Assembly (NCBI RefSeq): GCF_027580225.2
Contig: NW_027395284.1
Location: 1,755,478 to 1,819,477 of the forward strand
Length of the DNA stretch: 64,000 nucleotides
From: Misgurnus anguillicaudatus
Taxonomy: Eukaryota; Chordata; Actinopteri; Cypriniformes; Cobitidae
Reading direction: 5' to 3'
The translations under genes were made by a program, and so were the position numbers. Numbering within the stretch: the first letter of the stretch is position 1; each line of letters begins with the position of its first letter. Under the pieces are notes generated by a model. It was not told the origin of the DNA and did no database searches. It was given only the letters and a program-made list of their open reading frames with translations. Of this stretch, positions 44,902-58,186 are shown piece after piece.

Positions 44902-47369
44902 GGAGGACTAAAAACAGAACATACAAGTAAAAGCAATGGTAAAATTACAGCTTTAAAAATCAACACTTTTCCATGTAATGTCAACTGTCTCTGTCCCCAA
45001 AACCCCAGTCTTTTCCTAACTTTCCCTAACAAGTCAGTCCAGTTTCCCCGTCCACCACCCTCCTTGTCAAATTTAACTCCTAAAATTTTTAGGTCTGTTT
45101 CTTTAAAATCCACATCCAGTCCTCCTGTGTCAATGTTTCCCCACGGCCCGAAGAGCAGGGCCTCAGACTTACTTCTGTTGAGTTTAGCGCCTGAGGCCCG
45201 ACCGTACCAGTCAGTCAAGTCCATTGCTCTTCGTAAAGATAAAACATCAGTTGTTAAAAGGGTTACGTCATCCATATATAAAACACAGGTCGCTGTCAGT
45301 CCACCAGTCCCAGGCACGTCTAGTCCTTTAATCCATTTATCGCTTCTCAAGATCTGTGCCAGTGGTTCCATACATGCCACATACAGGAGGGGAGATAAAG
45401 GACACCCCTGACGGACGCCGCTGCATATATTTACAGCTTTGGAAAGATGCCCGTTAACTAGAATTCTGCTGACTAAGCCGTTGTACAGCAATCCCACCCA
45501 AGCTATGAATCTCCCTGGGAAACCCATTTTTTCCAGTACCTGAAACAGGTACTTGTGCGAGACCCGGTCGAATGCTTTTTCAAAATCTAAATTTAGGACT
45601 GCTAGCCGAATGTTTCTGTCTCTCGCAAAACAGATGGCATCTCTAATCAGCACCAGACTGTCCGTGATCTTCCTCCCGGGCACAGCACATGCTTGATCCG
45701 GGTGGATTACGTCCTCTAAAACAGTAGACATTCGTGTTGCTAAAATTTTACTAAAAAGTTTAATGTCAAAATTTAAAAGTGTGATTGGTCGCCACGTCTT
45801 AAGGTCAGTCTTGTCTCCTTTCTTATGTAAAAGTGAAACTATCCCTATTCTGAAGCTGTCAGGAAGTTTGTCTAGAGTCTCAAATTCCTTAAAAACCGTC
45901 AATAAATCATGTGCTAAAATATCCCAAAACGTCACATAAAACTCCAGGGGGAGTCCATCCATTCCTGGGGACTTCCCTCGTTTAAAACCTTTAAGAGCAG
46001 TATGTAATTCTAAAATGGTTAAATCTTGAGATAAAAACACATTTTCACAACTTACCTTTTTTTCTACAAACTCTAAAACTTCCTTTATTGTCTCGTTTTC
46101 TACTTCTTTATTGCAATATAAACTTTCATAGAATTCCGTCACTCCATTTAAAATTTCTTTTGTTGTATGCACTTCCCTCCCACCTGTTTTTAGTGATGTT
46201 ATTGCTTTAGCCTTTGTAACAATCTTCTTAAAAAAATATCTGGTGCATTTTTCCCCTTCCTCAATATCTCTTTCTCTACTTCTTAAAATTACTCCTTTGC
46301 TTTGAGTTTCACTTAAAGCTGACATTTCCTCTTTAACTTCTTTGATTTCTTGACTAAAATCCAATCCTTCATTTAAAAGATTAAAATACCTCTGCAGTCT
46401 TTTTTGCAGCCCCATCATGCGTCTTTTCTCCCTGTCTTTTTTCATCTTTCCTATTTTTCTAAAAAATTGCCTTGTCCTGTCTTTTACCATCTCCCACCAT
46501 TGTGTACGTGAATCATAAAAGTCTTGGAGGGTCTGCCATTGGCTAAACTGCTCCCTATATTCTCTAACTACCTCCTCATCCTCGAGAAGGGAACAGTTCA
46601 GCTTCCACAGCCCTCCCCCTACCGTCACACCAGTGGGCAGTGAAAGGGTGCAAGACAGCATCATGTGATCAGAAAAGAACAGGGGGGTCAATGTAGCATC
46701 GGTTGGCGGGCAGTCTCTTGTAAAAACATAGTCGATTCGAGAGGCTTTAGTGCCATCACCACTGAACCAGGTGAAGCCCTCCTCTCTCTGATGCATTAGT
46801 TTAAAACAGTCGACTAACTTAAAATCTCTCACTAAACCCTGCAATAAAACCGATGTTTTATCTACCTTAAAATCTTCCCCTACCCTCTTCCTATCCTTTT
46901 GGCTTAAAACACAATTAAAATCCCCTGCCACCACCAGGGGAGCCCTACCTAGCATGTGAGGCTGCAAAACCTCTAAAAGTTCATGCCTTTCATTTTTATC
47001 TGTAAAACCATACACGTTGAGAATCTTAAAATCCCTGTCGAAAAAAGTCAGATTTGCTAAAATGGCCCGTCCGTCCCTCACCACCGTGCTGCCCTTCACC
47101 AAGATGTTAGGATTATTTATTAAAATTGCAACACCATCTGATTTATTAAAATTTGATCCACTCCACAGTGAGGGTCCTGGGGTCCATAGTTCCTCCCACC
47201 TTCTGTAATTAGTTAAAAAGGGCAGAGAACACTCTTGCAATAAAAACACATCTGACTTAAAAGACTTTAAAAGGGATAAAACACTCTGTGCTCGGATGTT
47301 AGTCCTCACACTTCTCACATTGATTGTAGAGACAGTGAGGGCCATGAGCAGTAAGGTTTTAAAAAGCAT
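44901..47369 (-). CDS. LINE ORF2, 5' half: AP endonuclease plus reverse transcriptase (partial, monomer 4)
   Basis: Same frame as in monomer 2, with endonuclease motifs (GDFN, SRIDYVF, SDH) and RT motifs (LNLDFEKAFD, GVRQGCPLSP, YMDD) intact. It ends at the inversion and cannot make the full enzyme. Confidence 0.92.
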
Positions 47370-48829
47370 GAACTTTAAAAGAGAAACATTGTATGTTCTG
47401 TTTTTAGTCCTCCTAAACAATTTTTTACAGACGTGGAGAGGGCCGTGTTTTATTTCCTGTGGGGGTCCAAATGGGAACGTCTAAAGAGAGAGGTCGTAAA
47501 GAAAAGACCAGAAAATGGTGGGATAGGCCTCCCAGACCCACAACTGTTTTTAACAAGCCGATTTACTGCACTGCACATTAGTTATGCAGTGACCCCATCC
47601 AACGAGAACAAGACGACAGCTATGGTCAGATATTGGATGGGGTCCTACCTGAGATTTTTAAAAGTTTTACCAGTTGATTTAAAAACTCCAGTATCTTTTA
47701 ATTTGCCCCAACAGTACAGTTTTATCAAGACATTTTTAAAGAAATATATTTTAGAGACTCAAGATGTAAATATTTTAACAAATCACAAATCTCTTGTCTC
47801 TCTTGTACAGGACCAGGAGTCAGTGAGCCCAGTTCCAGGCCTCACTTTAGAGGAGGCCAAACAAGTATGGAGGAACGCTGCCCACCCCGCTCTTCAGAAC
47901 AGACACAAAGATTTGGCGTGGTTGGTGGCCCATGAGATCCTCCCAGTCAGGGCGGTAATGCACTCCCGGGGTATGGCCAAGAACCCAGTCTGTCCACAGA
48001 CTGGGTGTAATCTACCAGAGACTGTTCGACATCTGCTCTGGGAGTGCGGTAATGCGAGGGACCTGTGGGCCAGAACCGGTCCCCTGTTTTTCCCGTGCCT
48101 GCCAGCAGGTGGGGTCCAGATGGACTACAAGCTCGCAGTCCTGGGGGTGGGTCTGGGCCTGAGGGTGTTGTCAGCACAAGAGTTCACCTCGCTCTGGCTC
48201 ACCCTAAATGCCATTAAGGACACCATCTGGACCACCAGGAACCTGCTGGTGGGGAAACGTGTTACGGTGCCCCTCCACGCACGCGAGCGGATGGTCAGAA
48301 CGGTGTTGCAGGGGCACCGGACATAATCATTCGGACGAAGGGGCCGGGGTCACACAGGGAGGTCCCCGCTTGCCACCGTGCCGGGCTGCCCGTAGATGCA
48401 CCCAGACCACCACCGGCTACGGGAACAGCGGGCCGGAGGGTGGGGATCTCCGCTGGGCACCAGGGAAAAAATAAAAATAAAAAAGTTTGTTCTGTAGAGT
48501 GGGGGGATGGCCACGTTGGTAAGGGCTCACCCCGGCCCTGGACAATAAAGGACTTTTTAAATTGATTTAGGTTGTTGTTTTATAATTGTTTAAAACTTCA
48601 TGCATTGTTTTATTCTTAAACTCATTGGCTTTTTACCCTTTTAACACCCAGAAAAGATTTTAATAGTCCTATCTCTTTAAAAAAGTCTTAAATGTTATGT
48701 ATTGTCTGACGTTTTAAAGATATTTTATTGAAATTAATGACTGTGACTGTGAATGTGAGTGTTTCTTTAAAGCCATGTTTGTTTTTGGAAAAAAGATGTG
48801 ATGACAATAAAAAAATTTTCGAAAGAAAA
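44902..48829 (+). mobile_element. Keno-like U2-targeted LINE, 5'-inverted (monomer 4)
   Basis: Same length, inversion point and target duplication as the monomer 2 copy, offset exactly 29,372 bp. Identical complex breakpoints prove copying by duplication of the array. Both ORF2 halves remain open. Confidence 0.9.
47391..48326 (+). CDS. LINE ORF2, 3' half: C-terminal domain with CCHC motif (partial, monomer 4)
   Basis: Same 311-codon tail as in monomer 2, with the C-x4-C-x7-H-x4-C motif. It is followed by the ~500 bp LINE 3' untranslated region up to 48829. Confidence 0.9.
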   Translation, partial: VCSVFSPPKQFFTDVERAVFYFLWGSKWERLKREVVKKRPENGGIGLPDPQLFLTSRFTALHISYAVTPSNENKTTAMVRYWMGSYLRFLKVLPVDLKTPVSFNLPQQYSFIKTFLKKYILETQDVNILTNHKSLVSLVQDQESVSPVPGLTLEEAKQVWRNAAHPALQNRHKDLAWLVAHEILPVRAVMHSRGMAKNPVCPQTGCNLPETVRHLLWECGNARDLWARTGPLFFPCLPAGGVQMDYKLAVLGVGLGLRVLSAQEFTSLWLTLNAIKDTIWTTRNLLVGKRVTVPLHARERMVRTVLQGHRT

Positions 48830-48981
48830 ATCTGTTCTTATCAGTTTAATGTCTGATACGTCTCCTACCCGGGGACTATACGTTAAATGGATTTTTGACC
48901 TTCGGAAATGGAAGCGGAGCTTGCTCCTTCCACTCCATGCATCGACGTGGTATTGCAGTGTTTCCATGAACGGTGCGCTCC
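48830..48981 (+). pseudogene. U2 snRNA, 3' fragment after LINE (monomer 4)
   Basis: Nucleotides 38-189 of U2, beginning with the target duplication; Sm site and stem-loops III/IV unchanged. Confidence 0.95.
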
Positions 48982-49000
48982 CCTTCTCGGGGACAAATAA

Positions 49001-49017
49001 GTTAGGTAAAAAACAGA
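49001..49017 (+). terminator. snRNA 3' box after the split U2 (monomer 4)
   Basis: GTTAGGTAAAAAACAGA, retained after the fragment. Confidence 0.65.
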
Positions 49018-50046
49018 ATTTGTTTCTTTTGTGCGTGAATGACAGAGTGTTTTTTAATTCGTGTGTTTTAAAAGTGCTGTGTATTCGTTGGCATTATTGG
49101 TTTAACGAAAAGCTTGCATGGAAATGAACACGCTGATAACGAAATGTTTTTGTAATGTATTTAATTATTTTCCTTACAGTTTGCGGAGGTGATACCAGGA
49201 CGAATTAAACAGCCTCGACACAGCTGAAGGCGCAAGAAAATCGTACGAGACAGTTTGGGATGTTAAAAACACCTGAAAACTTTTTTTCCACTACCCTTCA
49301 TACTACAGCGGTCGAAAAACCACAGCAACGTCGACACGCCTGGAAGCATAGCTGTATTTGTTTAAGACAACGGGTAAAGTATTTTCTTGATTACCTAAAT
49401 GACTTGCAGTAAGAAAATATTTTAATTTATAATGATAACTCTGTCATCATTTATTCATCCTCGTGTTGTTTTCAACCTGTATGCATTCGTATTTTGGAGG
49501 TGACACGATGACGACTTAAACATCATCGACACAGCTGAAAAAGCGAACGAGACAGATTGGGATGTTCAAAACACCTGAAAACTTTTTTTTTCACTGTACT
49601 ACAGCTGTCGAAGAACCACAGCAACGTCGGCAGATCTGGAAGCATAGCTGTATTTGTTTAACTCACAACGACAACGGGTAAGTCATTGAGCCCTTGTGTT
49701 TTTATTTATCCACGTTCTAAAATTGCTATGCTTTCGTTGTTTCTCGATTGCTCTGTACATTTCTTTGTTTCTATTCCACGTAAAGTTACTTTGTAATAAC
49801 GAAACGATATATTGAAATGCGCTATTTAAATCCATTTGATTTAAATTGTTTCACGTTTTTCTCTCTGCACGGTTTAACCGGGCTGGAAACGGAAAATGGG
49901 TAGATCTCGAAGAATATTTGGTTTCAGACCTGGCTTCGTGCGCCTTTCCACCTGGTCACACACAGTAATGAAATGGTAGTCGGACGGCCTTCGGGGGCGC
50001 CGTCGATGCGATCGGTCACAGGAAGATGCGGCCGTCTGGCCTCAAA

Positions 50047-51223
50047 TGGCGCTTTTCCATTGCATAGTACCCCACGGTTTAGTTTAGTTTGGGTCGGGTC
50101 AGCTCACCTCACTTTGGCGTGGTTAGCTTTTCCATCGAGTTTAGTATCACTTCGCAGTGGGAGGAATTATAGGCGTGTCGTTATATTTGCGCTGCATACG
50201 GCTGTGACATCATACAAGAGAGAGCGTCCTTGTACATTCCCATACATTTATTTATTTATCAGTCCGCCACAAAATTAAAATTGGCCACCACAAATAGATG
50301 TTTACTTTGCACATCGCGTTTATAACTACCTCTCTCTCACATAACAGTTTCTGTTCAAACACCCGTGGCGTCTGTCGACGGCGCTCCGCTGAGCCTCAAT
50401 GAAGTTGCATTAAAGCATAAATAATACTGACGTGCACGTCGCGAATGTGCCGCCACAAAATTAAAATTGGCCACCACAAATAGAAGTTTACTTTGCACAT
50501 CGCGTTTATAACTACCTCTCTCTCACATAACAGTTTCTGTTCAAACACCCGTGGCGTCTGTCGACGGCGCTCCGCTGAGCCTCAATGAAGTTGCATTAAA
50601 GCATAAATAATACTGACGTGCACGTCGCGAATGTGCCGCCACAAAATTAAAATTGGCCACCACAAATAGAAGTTTACTTTGCACATCGCGTTTATAACTA
50701 CCTCTCTCTCACATAACAGTTTCTGTTCAAACACCCGTGGCGTCTGTCGACGGCGCTCCGCTGAGCCTCAATGAAGTTGCATTAAAGCATAAATAATACT
50801 GACGTGCACGTCGCGAATGTGCCGCCACAAACTGCAAGTCTGGAAAAAACTTTTATGTGTTCCTGATTCACAACCTGTGGACGTTTTTAATCGCTAAAAG
50901 GGTGTTTGGAAACTTAAAACAGAGCACAGATGACAACATGTTTGCTCGAGACAGCGCAAGTTAGCAGCAAGCTTAAGCTAAAGCTAATATTTTACATAAT
51001 AGGATGACGGCGCCGATGACGATTCTCTCAGACCAATCAGTGAACTACAGTGTTTACGCGTCACGTTTGGTATCAGCTCGGGTCGCTTGGAACCCCAACC
51101 GAGGTGGTACGAAAAAAAGTATCGGGTACTACGAAGTGATCCCAATGGAAAAGCTCCCAAAAGTAAGCTGACCCGACCCAAACTAAACCAAACCGTGGGG
51201 TACTATGCAATGGAAAAGCGCCA
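50047..51223. mobile_element. Inverted-repeat DNA transposon directly upstream of U1 (monomer 4)
   Basis: Same 1,177-bp element, inverted repeats and AAA duplication as in monomer 2, 11 bp before U1. Confidence 0.88.
50264..50821. repeat. Three 186-bp tandem repeats inside the transposon (monomer 4)
   Basis: Same three units as in monomer 2, each with the GACGTGCACGTC palindrome. Confidence 0.95.
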
Positions 51224-51237
51224 AAAGGCTGTTGCTC

Positions 51238-51402
51238 ATACTTACCTGGCAGGGGAGATACCATGATCATGAAGGTGGTTCACCCAGGGCGAGGCTCAGC
51301 CATTGCACTCCGGTTGTGCTGACCCTTTGCGAATTCCCCAAATGTGGGAATCTCGACTGCAAAATTTCTGATAGTGGGGGACTGCGTTCGCGCTCTCCCC
51401 TG
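51238..51402 (+). ncRNA. U1 snRNA, RNA intact but promoter displaced (monomer 4)
   Basis: RNA-coding part unchanged. Its upstream region is displaced by the transposon as in monomer 2, so it is probably silent. Confidence 0.95.
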
Positions 51403-51410
51403 GCCTTTGT

Positions 51411-51422
51411 GTTAAAAATAGA
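51411..51422 (+). terminator. snRNA 3' box of U1 (monomer 4)
   Basis: GTTAAAAATAGA, same place relative to U1. Confidence 0.7.
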
Positions 51423-53057
51423 TTCGTTTGTCTTTTTACGGAAAATCCAAGAGACGCCTAACCACGGCACAAGAACGCATTGGTCATCAAAAAGCGGCTA
51501 TTAAACGACTACATAACTTCTAATAGACCGCGAATATGTGTCTAGGCTAAAACAAGGCTTAATTTGGGCTGTCAGTGAAAATCTAATAGACGTTTGACCG
51601 TTCCCCAAGTATAGACTGGCCATTAAATAGAACCACAATCAAACAGCTACATGTCTAAGAGACATTCAACAAAATAATGCTTAGATGATTCTTTTACTTA
51701 CAATGTAAGCGGTTCTCAGGAATGGCAATCATCCAAACTAATAAATTATAAAGCTTTTAAAAGAAAATGACAACCGTTAAACAACCTAGACAACGTTGGG
51801 CAGTACAAAATGCTTAGAAATACAAGACAAAACGAAATATTGTACATGAATGTACATTAAAACAAGCCAACAAATCTGCCAATGGGCTAAGACAATTTTT
51901 CTTGAATTAGGTGTTTAAATCTAGATTTGTTTCTAACCCCTTTGGCAGATTTATTTGCTTGTTTTAAGCCCAAATTCACTTAAATTTTATGTTTTTTCTC
52001 CCGAAAGGCTAGGCTTATTTTCTTATGTCCTTTTGCTCATCAAAATAATGCATCTTATTTTAAGACTTTTTAGATATTTGCATAGTTAAAAAGGATTTTT
52101 TGTGCAATGTATTCATTCATTCGCTACCCTTCATACTACAGCTGTCGAAAAACCACAGCAACGTCGACAGACCTGGAAGCAAAGCTGTATTTGTTTAACT
52201 TGCAAAGACAACGGGTAAAGTATTTTCTTGATTACCTAAATGACTTGCAGTAAGAAAATATTTCAATTTATAATAATGATAATTCTGTCATCATTTACTC
52301 ATCCTCGTGTTGTTTTAAACCTGTATGCGTTTGTTTTTTCTGATTAACACAAAAGAAGATATTTTGAGGAATGATGGTAAACCCACAGCAGATAGTGACC
52401 ATTGACTTCCATAGTAGGAATAAAAAAATATGATGAAATTTAATAGGTACCATCGACTGTGTGCTAACCATAATTTTTCAAAATATTTTCTTCATCATTT
52501 ATCACGATAATTCCAAAATATTTTTTTTCCTACTATGGAAGTCAATGATAATGTATTTCATTATTTGCTTTACAAGCCTGAAAATGATAGGTTGGAATCC
52601 AGGCGACAGGATTCTATGGTAGTCAAAAACAGGCAAACAAGTAAAATAATTACCATTTACTTTTAAAGCATTTTGAAATTTGCTTGCTTATGCTGGGAGT
52701 AAAGGTATTTAATGCAGTGCGCATCCTGTTTAAAAGGTAAGGTATGATTCTTTTAAAGCTGACACATTTGCCACATTAAAATAACAGAAATGTACTGTTT
52801 CAACATTTTGGAGCCGGTGTGTCTGTGTTCTTGGGGCACATCTAAATGTAAGAGCAGAATTGCTTAATATTCTTCTCTATTTCTTGTATAGGTCAATTAT
52901 GAGTGAAGAACCGTTCACCAAATGAAGACCACAGCCAGGTGACGGGATTGTGTGGTAATCACAAACAGGTTGAAAATTGAAGTTCTGTGTGTTCTTTTTG
53001 TACTTTATTTCTGCAGGTAAGCACCATACCGTAAGCTTCATTCCCTTTATAACAGGT

Positions 53058-54583
53058 AAGGTTCATACTGTTTTATTCTTTTATACTGTTTTATTTTAAA
53101 TCATTCAGTAAATGCAAAGTTAAACCGATGGTGTTTTTAATCTAGATTTGAAAGTGCCTACTGTTGAAACACATCTGATCTCATCTGAAGCTGATTCCAG
53201 CTATACAGGTTCATACTGTTGTATTCTTTTATACTGTTTTATTCGTACTGTTTTAAATCATTCAGTAAATCTAAAGTTAAACCGATCATACTGTTGTATT
53301 CTTTTAAACTGTTTTATTCGTACTGTTTTAAATCATTCAGTAAATGCAAAGTTAAACCGATCATACTGTTGTATTCTTTTATACTGTTTTATTCGTACTG
53401 TTTTAAATCATTCAGTAAATGCAAAGTTAAACCGATGTGTTTTTAATCTAGATTTTAAAGTGTCTTCTGTTGAAACACATCTGATCTCATTTGAAAGCTG
53501 ATTCCAGCTACAGGTTCATACTGTTGTATTCTTTTATACTGTTTTATTCGTTCTGTTTTAAATCATTCAGTAAATGCAAAGTTAAACCGATCATACTGTT
53601 GTATTCTTTTATAATGTTTTATTCGTACTGTTTATTCAGTAAATGCAAAGTTAAACCGTTGTGTCTTTAATCTAGATTTAAAAGTGCCTACTGTTGAAAC
53701 ACATCTGATCTCATCTGAAAGCTGATTCCAGCTACAGGTTTATACTGTTGTATTCTTTTATACTGTTTCATTCGTACTGTTTCAAATTCTTCAGTAAATG
53801 CAAAGTTAAACCGATGTGTCTTTAAATCTAGATTTAAAAGTGCCTACTGTTGAAACACATCTGATCTCATCTGAAAGCTGATTCCAGCTACAGGTTCATA
53901 CTGTTGTATTCTTTTATACTGTTTTATTCGTACTGTTTTAAATCATTCAGTAAATGCAAAGTTAAACCGATCATACTGTTGTATTCTTTTATAATGTTTT
54001 ATTCGTACTGTTTATTCAGTAAATGCAAAGTTAAACCGTTGTGTCTTTAATCTAGATTTAAAAGTGCCTACTGTTGAAACACATCTGATCTCATCTGAAA
54101 GCTGATTCCAGCTACAGGTTTATACTGTTGTATTCTTTTATACTGTTTTATTCGTACTGTTTTATATTCTTCAGTAAATGCAAAGTTAAATCGATGTGTC
54201 TTTAATCTAGGTTTAAAAGTGCCCACTGTTGAAACACATCTGATCTCATTTGAAAGCTGATTCCAGCTACAGGTTCATACTGTTGTATTCTTTTATACTG
54301 TTTCATTCGTACTGTTTTAAATCATTCAGTAAATGCAAAGTTAAACTGATGTGTTTTTAATCTAGGTTTAAAAGTGCCTACTGTTGAAACACATCTGATC
54401 TCATCCGAAAGCTGATTCCAGCTACAGGTTCATACTGTTGTATTCTTTTATACTGTTTCATTCGTACTGTTTTAAATCATTCAGTAAATGCAAAGTTAAA
54501 CCGTCGTGTTTTTCATCTAGATTTAAAAGTGTCTACCGTTGAAACACATCTGATCTCTTCTGAAAGCTGATTCCAGCTCCAGG
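53058..54583 (+). repeat. Minisatellite, expanded and diverged (monomer 4)
   Basis: About 150 bp longer than the other copies: an extra unit with the TTTATAATG variant and AAACCGTTGTGTC appears a second time (near 53990). It also has private changes such as AAATCTAAAG near 53268 and TTTTAAACTG near 53301. Confidence 0.92.
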
Positions 54584-55284
54584 TGGCATATTAACTGAAT
54601 GCTGATGCACCTTGTATTTCGATTGCTTTGTATGCTTGAAACATGTGAAGAATTGACAATAAATAATCTTTATCAAGTGTTATACATTAAAAAGTGGATA
54701 AGTAACAAAAATGTCACTCCTGACAGCTGATAAATTAATGTTTTTTTATAGCACCATTGAGGCGAGCACTTTTCAAGGCAAGATTCTTTATAGAACCTTA
54801 TAAAAAGTTTCCATATAGTACCAAAAAACGGGTTCTGCTGTGGTTACATGCTGAGGAACCCTTATTTGGTACTTTTTAGGAGCATTTGTCTTAAGAGTGT
54901 TGCATAGGTTCGAAACTTTCAAACTTGAAACCAAATAGAAGGGTCACACTGTTTTTTTTTTGTGGAGTGGACATGAACAAGCTGCAGGCATTCAAATGTT
55001 ATTTGTAATTTATTGTCTTATTTCATATTTAAAAAATAGCTATACAACTGGTGTTCCTCAATTTTAGGGCCTATTTTGTTTAGTATATCAGTTTTGTTCA
55101 GTTTTTTATGTGCATGCAAAAAGCAATCAGCAAGCAAATTAACTGAAGCTTTACCTTCATGTTCTTTTTGTGTAAGTGATAACTGTTTCTGTATGTATTT
55201 TATGTATTTGTATGTTTTTTACACGTATAGAGTGAAATGCACACGGTGAGGAATGGACCCAGACCTTCAGTGCCAGACCTCTGA

Positions 55285-55313
55285 CCCGTTAACCTCCATC
55301 CCGACAGCCAGCG
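55285..55313 (+). promoter_or_regulatory. PSE-like block of the U2-like gene (monomer 4)
   Basis: Unchanged here although the surrounding half of monomer 4 is the most diverged part of the window. Confidence 0.4.
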
Positions 55314-55336
55314 CCTTCTCCGGCTCCCATTGCGGT

Positions 55337-55468
55337 ATCGCTTCTCGGCTTTTTGGACAAGAACAAGTGGACACCGGGGACTACAAGTTTAAATGGATTT
55401 TTGACCTTCGGAAATGGAAGCGAGGCTTGCTCCGTCCACTCCGTTCATCGACTCGGGCGCTTTCCGGG
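55337..55468 (+). ncRNA. Truncated U2-like snRNA gene (monomer 4)
   Basis: Same sequence as in monomers 1-3, with no substitution seen by eye despite private changes in the flanks. Confidence 0.75.
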
Positions 55469-55482
55469 CACAAATAAGGTGA

Positions 55483-55495
55483 GTTTAAAACCAGA
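55483..55495 (+). terminator. Consensus 3' box after the U2-like gene (monomer 4)
   Basis: GTTTAAAACCAGA, exact consensus match. Confidence 0.7.
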
Positions 55496-56050
55496 GTTTG
55501 CTTCTTTTGTGCGTGGTTGCCAGTTTGGTTTCCAATCCGTGATCTATATGATGTTGCGCGTTCTATAATATGTTTCTCGTTCGCTCAGTACTTTTGTGTG
55601 TTTCTATTCCACGTAAAGCTAACACCAAAACGATTGTGGAGAGCGCTATATAGATTGTTTTCAAAGAAAAAACAACAACGAGAAACAAACCCATGTTAAA
55701 ATGGGTCAAATTATTTAGGCGGAGCACGCTGTCGCGTTGAACAAAGACAATGGCGCGTGCACACAACGAATGTGTATTGTGGAAAAGTTTGGCCCATATG
55801 CAGGTTCCCATGTGTCTTCGGTGGATACTAAAAAGATAAACATCTGCCCGGTGATCTAGTTTGTAGACAATATTTTTATATATGCAATCGAAGTGAATTT
55901 AAACAAGCAAAAAATCGGCCAGTGGGGTAGGACAGTTTTTCTTGAAATAGTATTTATGGGAAAAGTTCACGACTTTTTTTCTTACCCTTTAGGCAGATTT
56001 ATTTGCTTGTTTTAAGCATAAAATAATCATAAACAGGAAAACGAATTGTA

Positions 56051-58150
56051 TAGGCGGAGCACACGGGTTTTTTTTTTCGTTCAAAGAAAAAAAGCAGCGT
56101 GGCACGAAGGAATGTTTGACTGAAATGGAATTTCGCCCTCTATTTTCCTTACAAACATAAACCAGAGAGAAGGGCCAGATGGCATCGTGTTGTACCTTGT
56201 ATTCGGTGATTGAAATCGAAAAAAAAATCGAATAGATCTATATATAAACACAATTGTTTTGTTGAACAGAGACAATGGCGGCATGCTCCAGCGTCGCCTA
56301 TATGCCCATTTCACAAAATGGCGGCTTTGACCGGAAGTAGGGAAAACATTTTACTGTAATGACGGGGGTCGTTGTCCAAAGTGTGCCCATTTGAAGAAGT
56401 ACATACACGTTTTACTTCTCATTTCTTTAGACTGAATAATTGTTTCTTATTAATTCCAAAGTATGTGACGTGATGATCTAATCGTATGTGTTATTCCTCG
56501 TTTGCTTGCATGTGTAACCTTTGGTTAAAGGTATGAAAAGGAACCGACTAGGTCACCTGGGTTATTTATTCACACAGGAAAATAGATTGAACCCAAGAGA
56601 AAAAATAAACAAACAAAAAAGTTACAAAAATATGAAAAGGACCCTGCTGGTTCGGATGGGATTAAAGACAGAGACGTGACTCTCCAAAAATAGTACAAAT
56701 TTATTTTTTACAGAAAGTGCTTAAAAATATTTAAAAGATAAAATTTACGGCCCACCGGTTATTTACCCACAATTGGAGAGACTAGATTAAATCCACTTTT
56801 TAACAGAAGGGACAAACCACACAGCAAATCAGTGCATAGTTCTTAAAAGCAGTGACGAACCAAAAATAAACCAAAACACACAAACATACTCTCGCCTTCT
56901 GTTTAAGTCTCAAAAACCACCGCTCAGATATTACATGTGGAAATAGTTATATAAATGGTACATACACTTATATACACACGTAAAGAAAGAAAAAAACTGC
57001 AGGACAGCAAAATACAGTTAACTCCCGATGACTATTTAAACAGCGTCCAAGCGGCTCACGGAGCAAAAATACAAAGCCTTTTAGTTTAATAAACTTCCAC
57101 AAAAAATAAATATCAAATCCTTACGCAAACATGTATGCGACGAGACTTAAATCATGCAAAACATGAATGGTAACCAGACGTGCTTGTTGTGTACAGGGAG
57201 TGCATTTATTTGTAAACTTTTGCTAAATCAAAATGGTTTATTTTTTATTTTACTTTTTTACCTGGGTTTTTGGGAATACTTTTATATATTTCACAGCTAT
57301 ATAATTGGTTATAATAACGCACTTTTTGTTTATGAGCACGTTGAAATACATTAACACAGGATAATGCGGCAACAAATCAAATGTGCATTTAAATGCAACA
57401 AGCAAAATAAATAAAGCAAATCCATGCAAGCAAACGAGGAATAAAACACACCGCGATTAGAAAATCAGATCGCATACTTTGTAATTGAAAATAAATAATA
57501 ATTAATTCTAAAGAAATAAGAAGTAAAATGTGTAAGTATTCCTCAAAATGTGCTTTGGACCAAGACCCCGTTCATCACAGCAAACGGGAGCAGACCCGAA
57601 TAGGTATGTCTAGTTGTTTTATTTAAAATGTCCAGCCGTCTGTAAATTCATGTTTGGAAGAAAAAAGTAAATTAAGGTCTGTCTTGCTGTTATTGTCTTG
57701 TTTTCTAGTAAATATCTGACAATTCTTAAATCGAGATGCATTTACTTGTTACGCAAAGTGGCTTAAGATGTTATGTATTGTAATAATTGAAATAAATTAC
57801 AAAAATCAACAGGTTTATATTTAAAACAAGTAAAAATATCTGCCGGCGGGGTAAGAAAAATAAACTTAATTTCAGTTTCAACTTAATTCAATAATAAACT
57901 CAATTTAGGTTTATTTCCCTTAACCCACTGGCATATATTTTTACTTGATTTAGGCCTTAACCTATTACATTTTAGAATTGATTTCAGTAAACAAGACTTA
58001 AAATCTAAGCCACTTTGCTTAACAAGAAAATGCATCTCGATTTAAGAATTATTTTTTTACTCGAAAACAGGAAAAAAGTAGCAAGTAAACGAACAGATTT
58101 GGATGTTTAAAACACTTAAACACTTTTTTCACTCTACCCTTCATATTACA
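56051..58150 (+). repeat. Block D1 across the monomer 4/5 border
   Basis: Uninterrupted D copy. A change to AACTTAATTC in its foldback (others AACTGAATTC) removes the short open frame found in other copies, which supports that frame being meaningless. Confidence 0.85.
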
Positions 58151-58186
58151 GCTGTCGAAAAACCACAGCAACGTCGACAGACCTGG

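Larger units (their letters stand above)
41473..57479 (+). repeat. Array monomer 4 (class B)
   Basis: Duplicate of monomer 2 with the same Keno-like and U1-upstream insertions but without the 1.4 kb element. Its parts are D2 at 42689, split U2 from 44846, U2-U1 spacer 49018-50046, U1 at 51238, spacer 51423-53057, minisatellite 53058-54583, spacer 54584-55284, U2-like gene 55337, spacer 55496-56050, then D1. From about 52,330 onward it carries more substitutions than any other copy, and its minisatellite is about 150 bp longer. Confidence 0.95.

Noticed and set aside
44902..48829. A second independent LINE insertion in U2
   Set aside because: Inversion point, truncation and duplication length are the same as at 15530, at the constant 29,372-bp offset; it is a duplicate.
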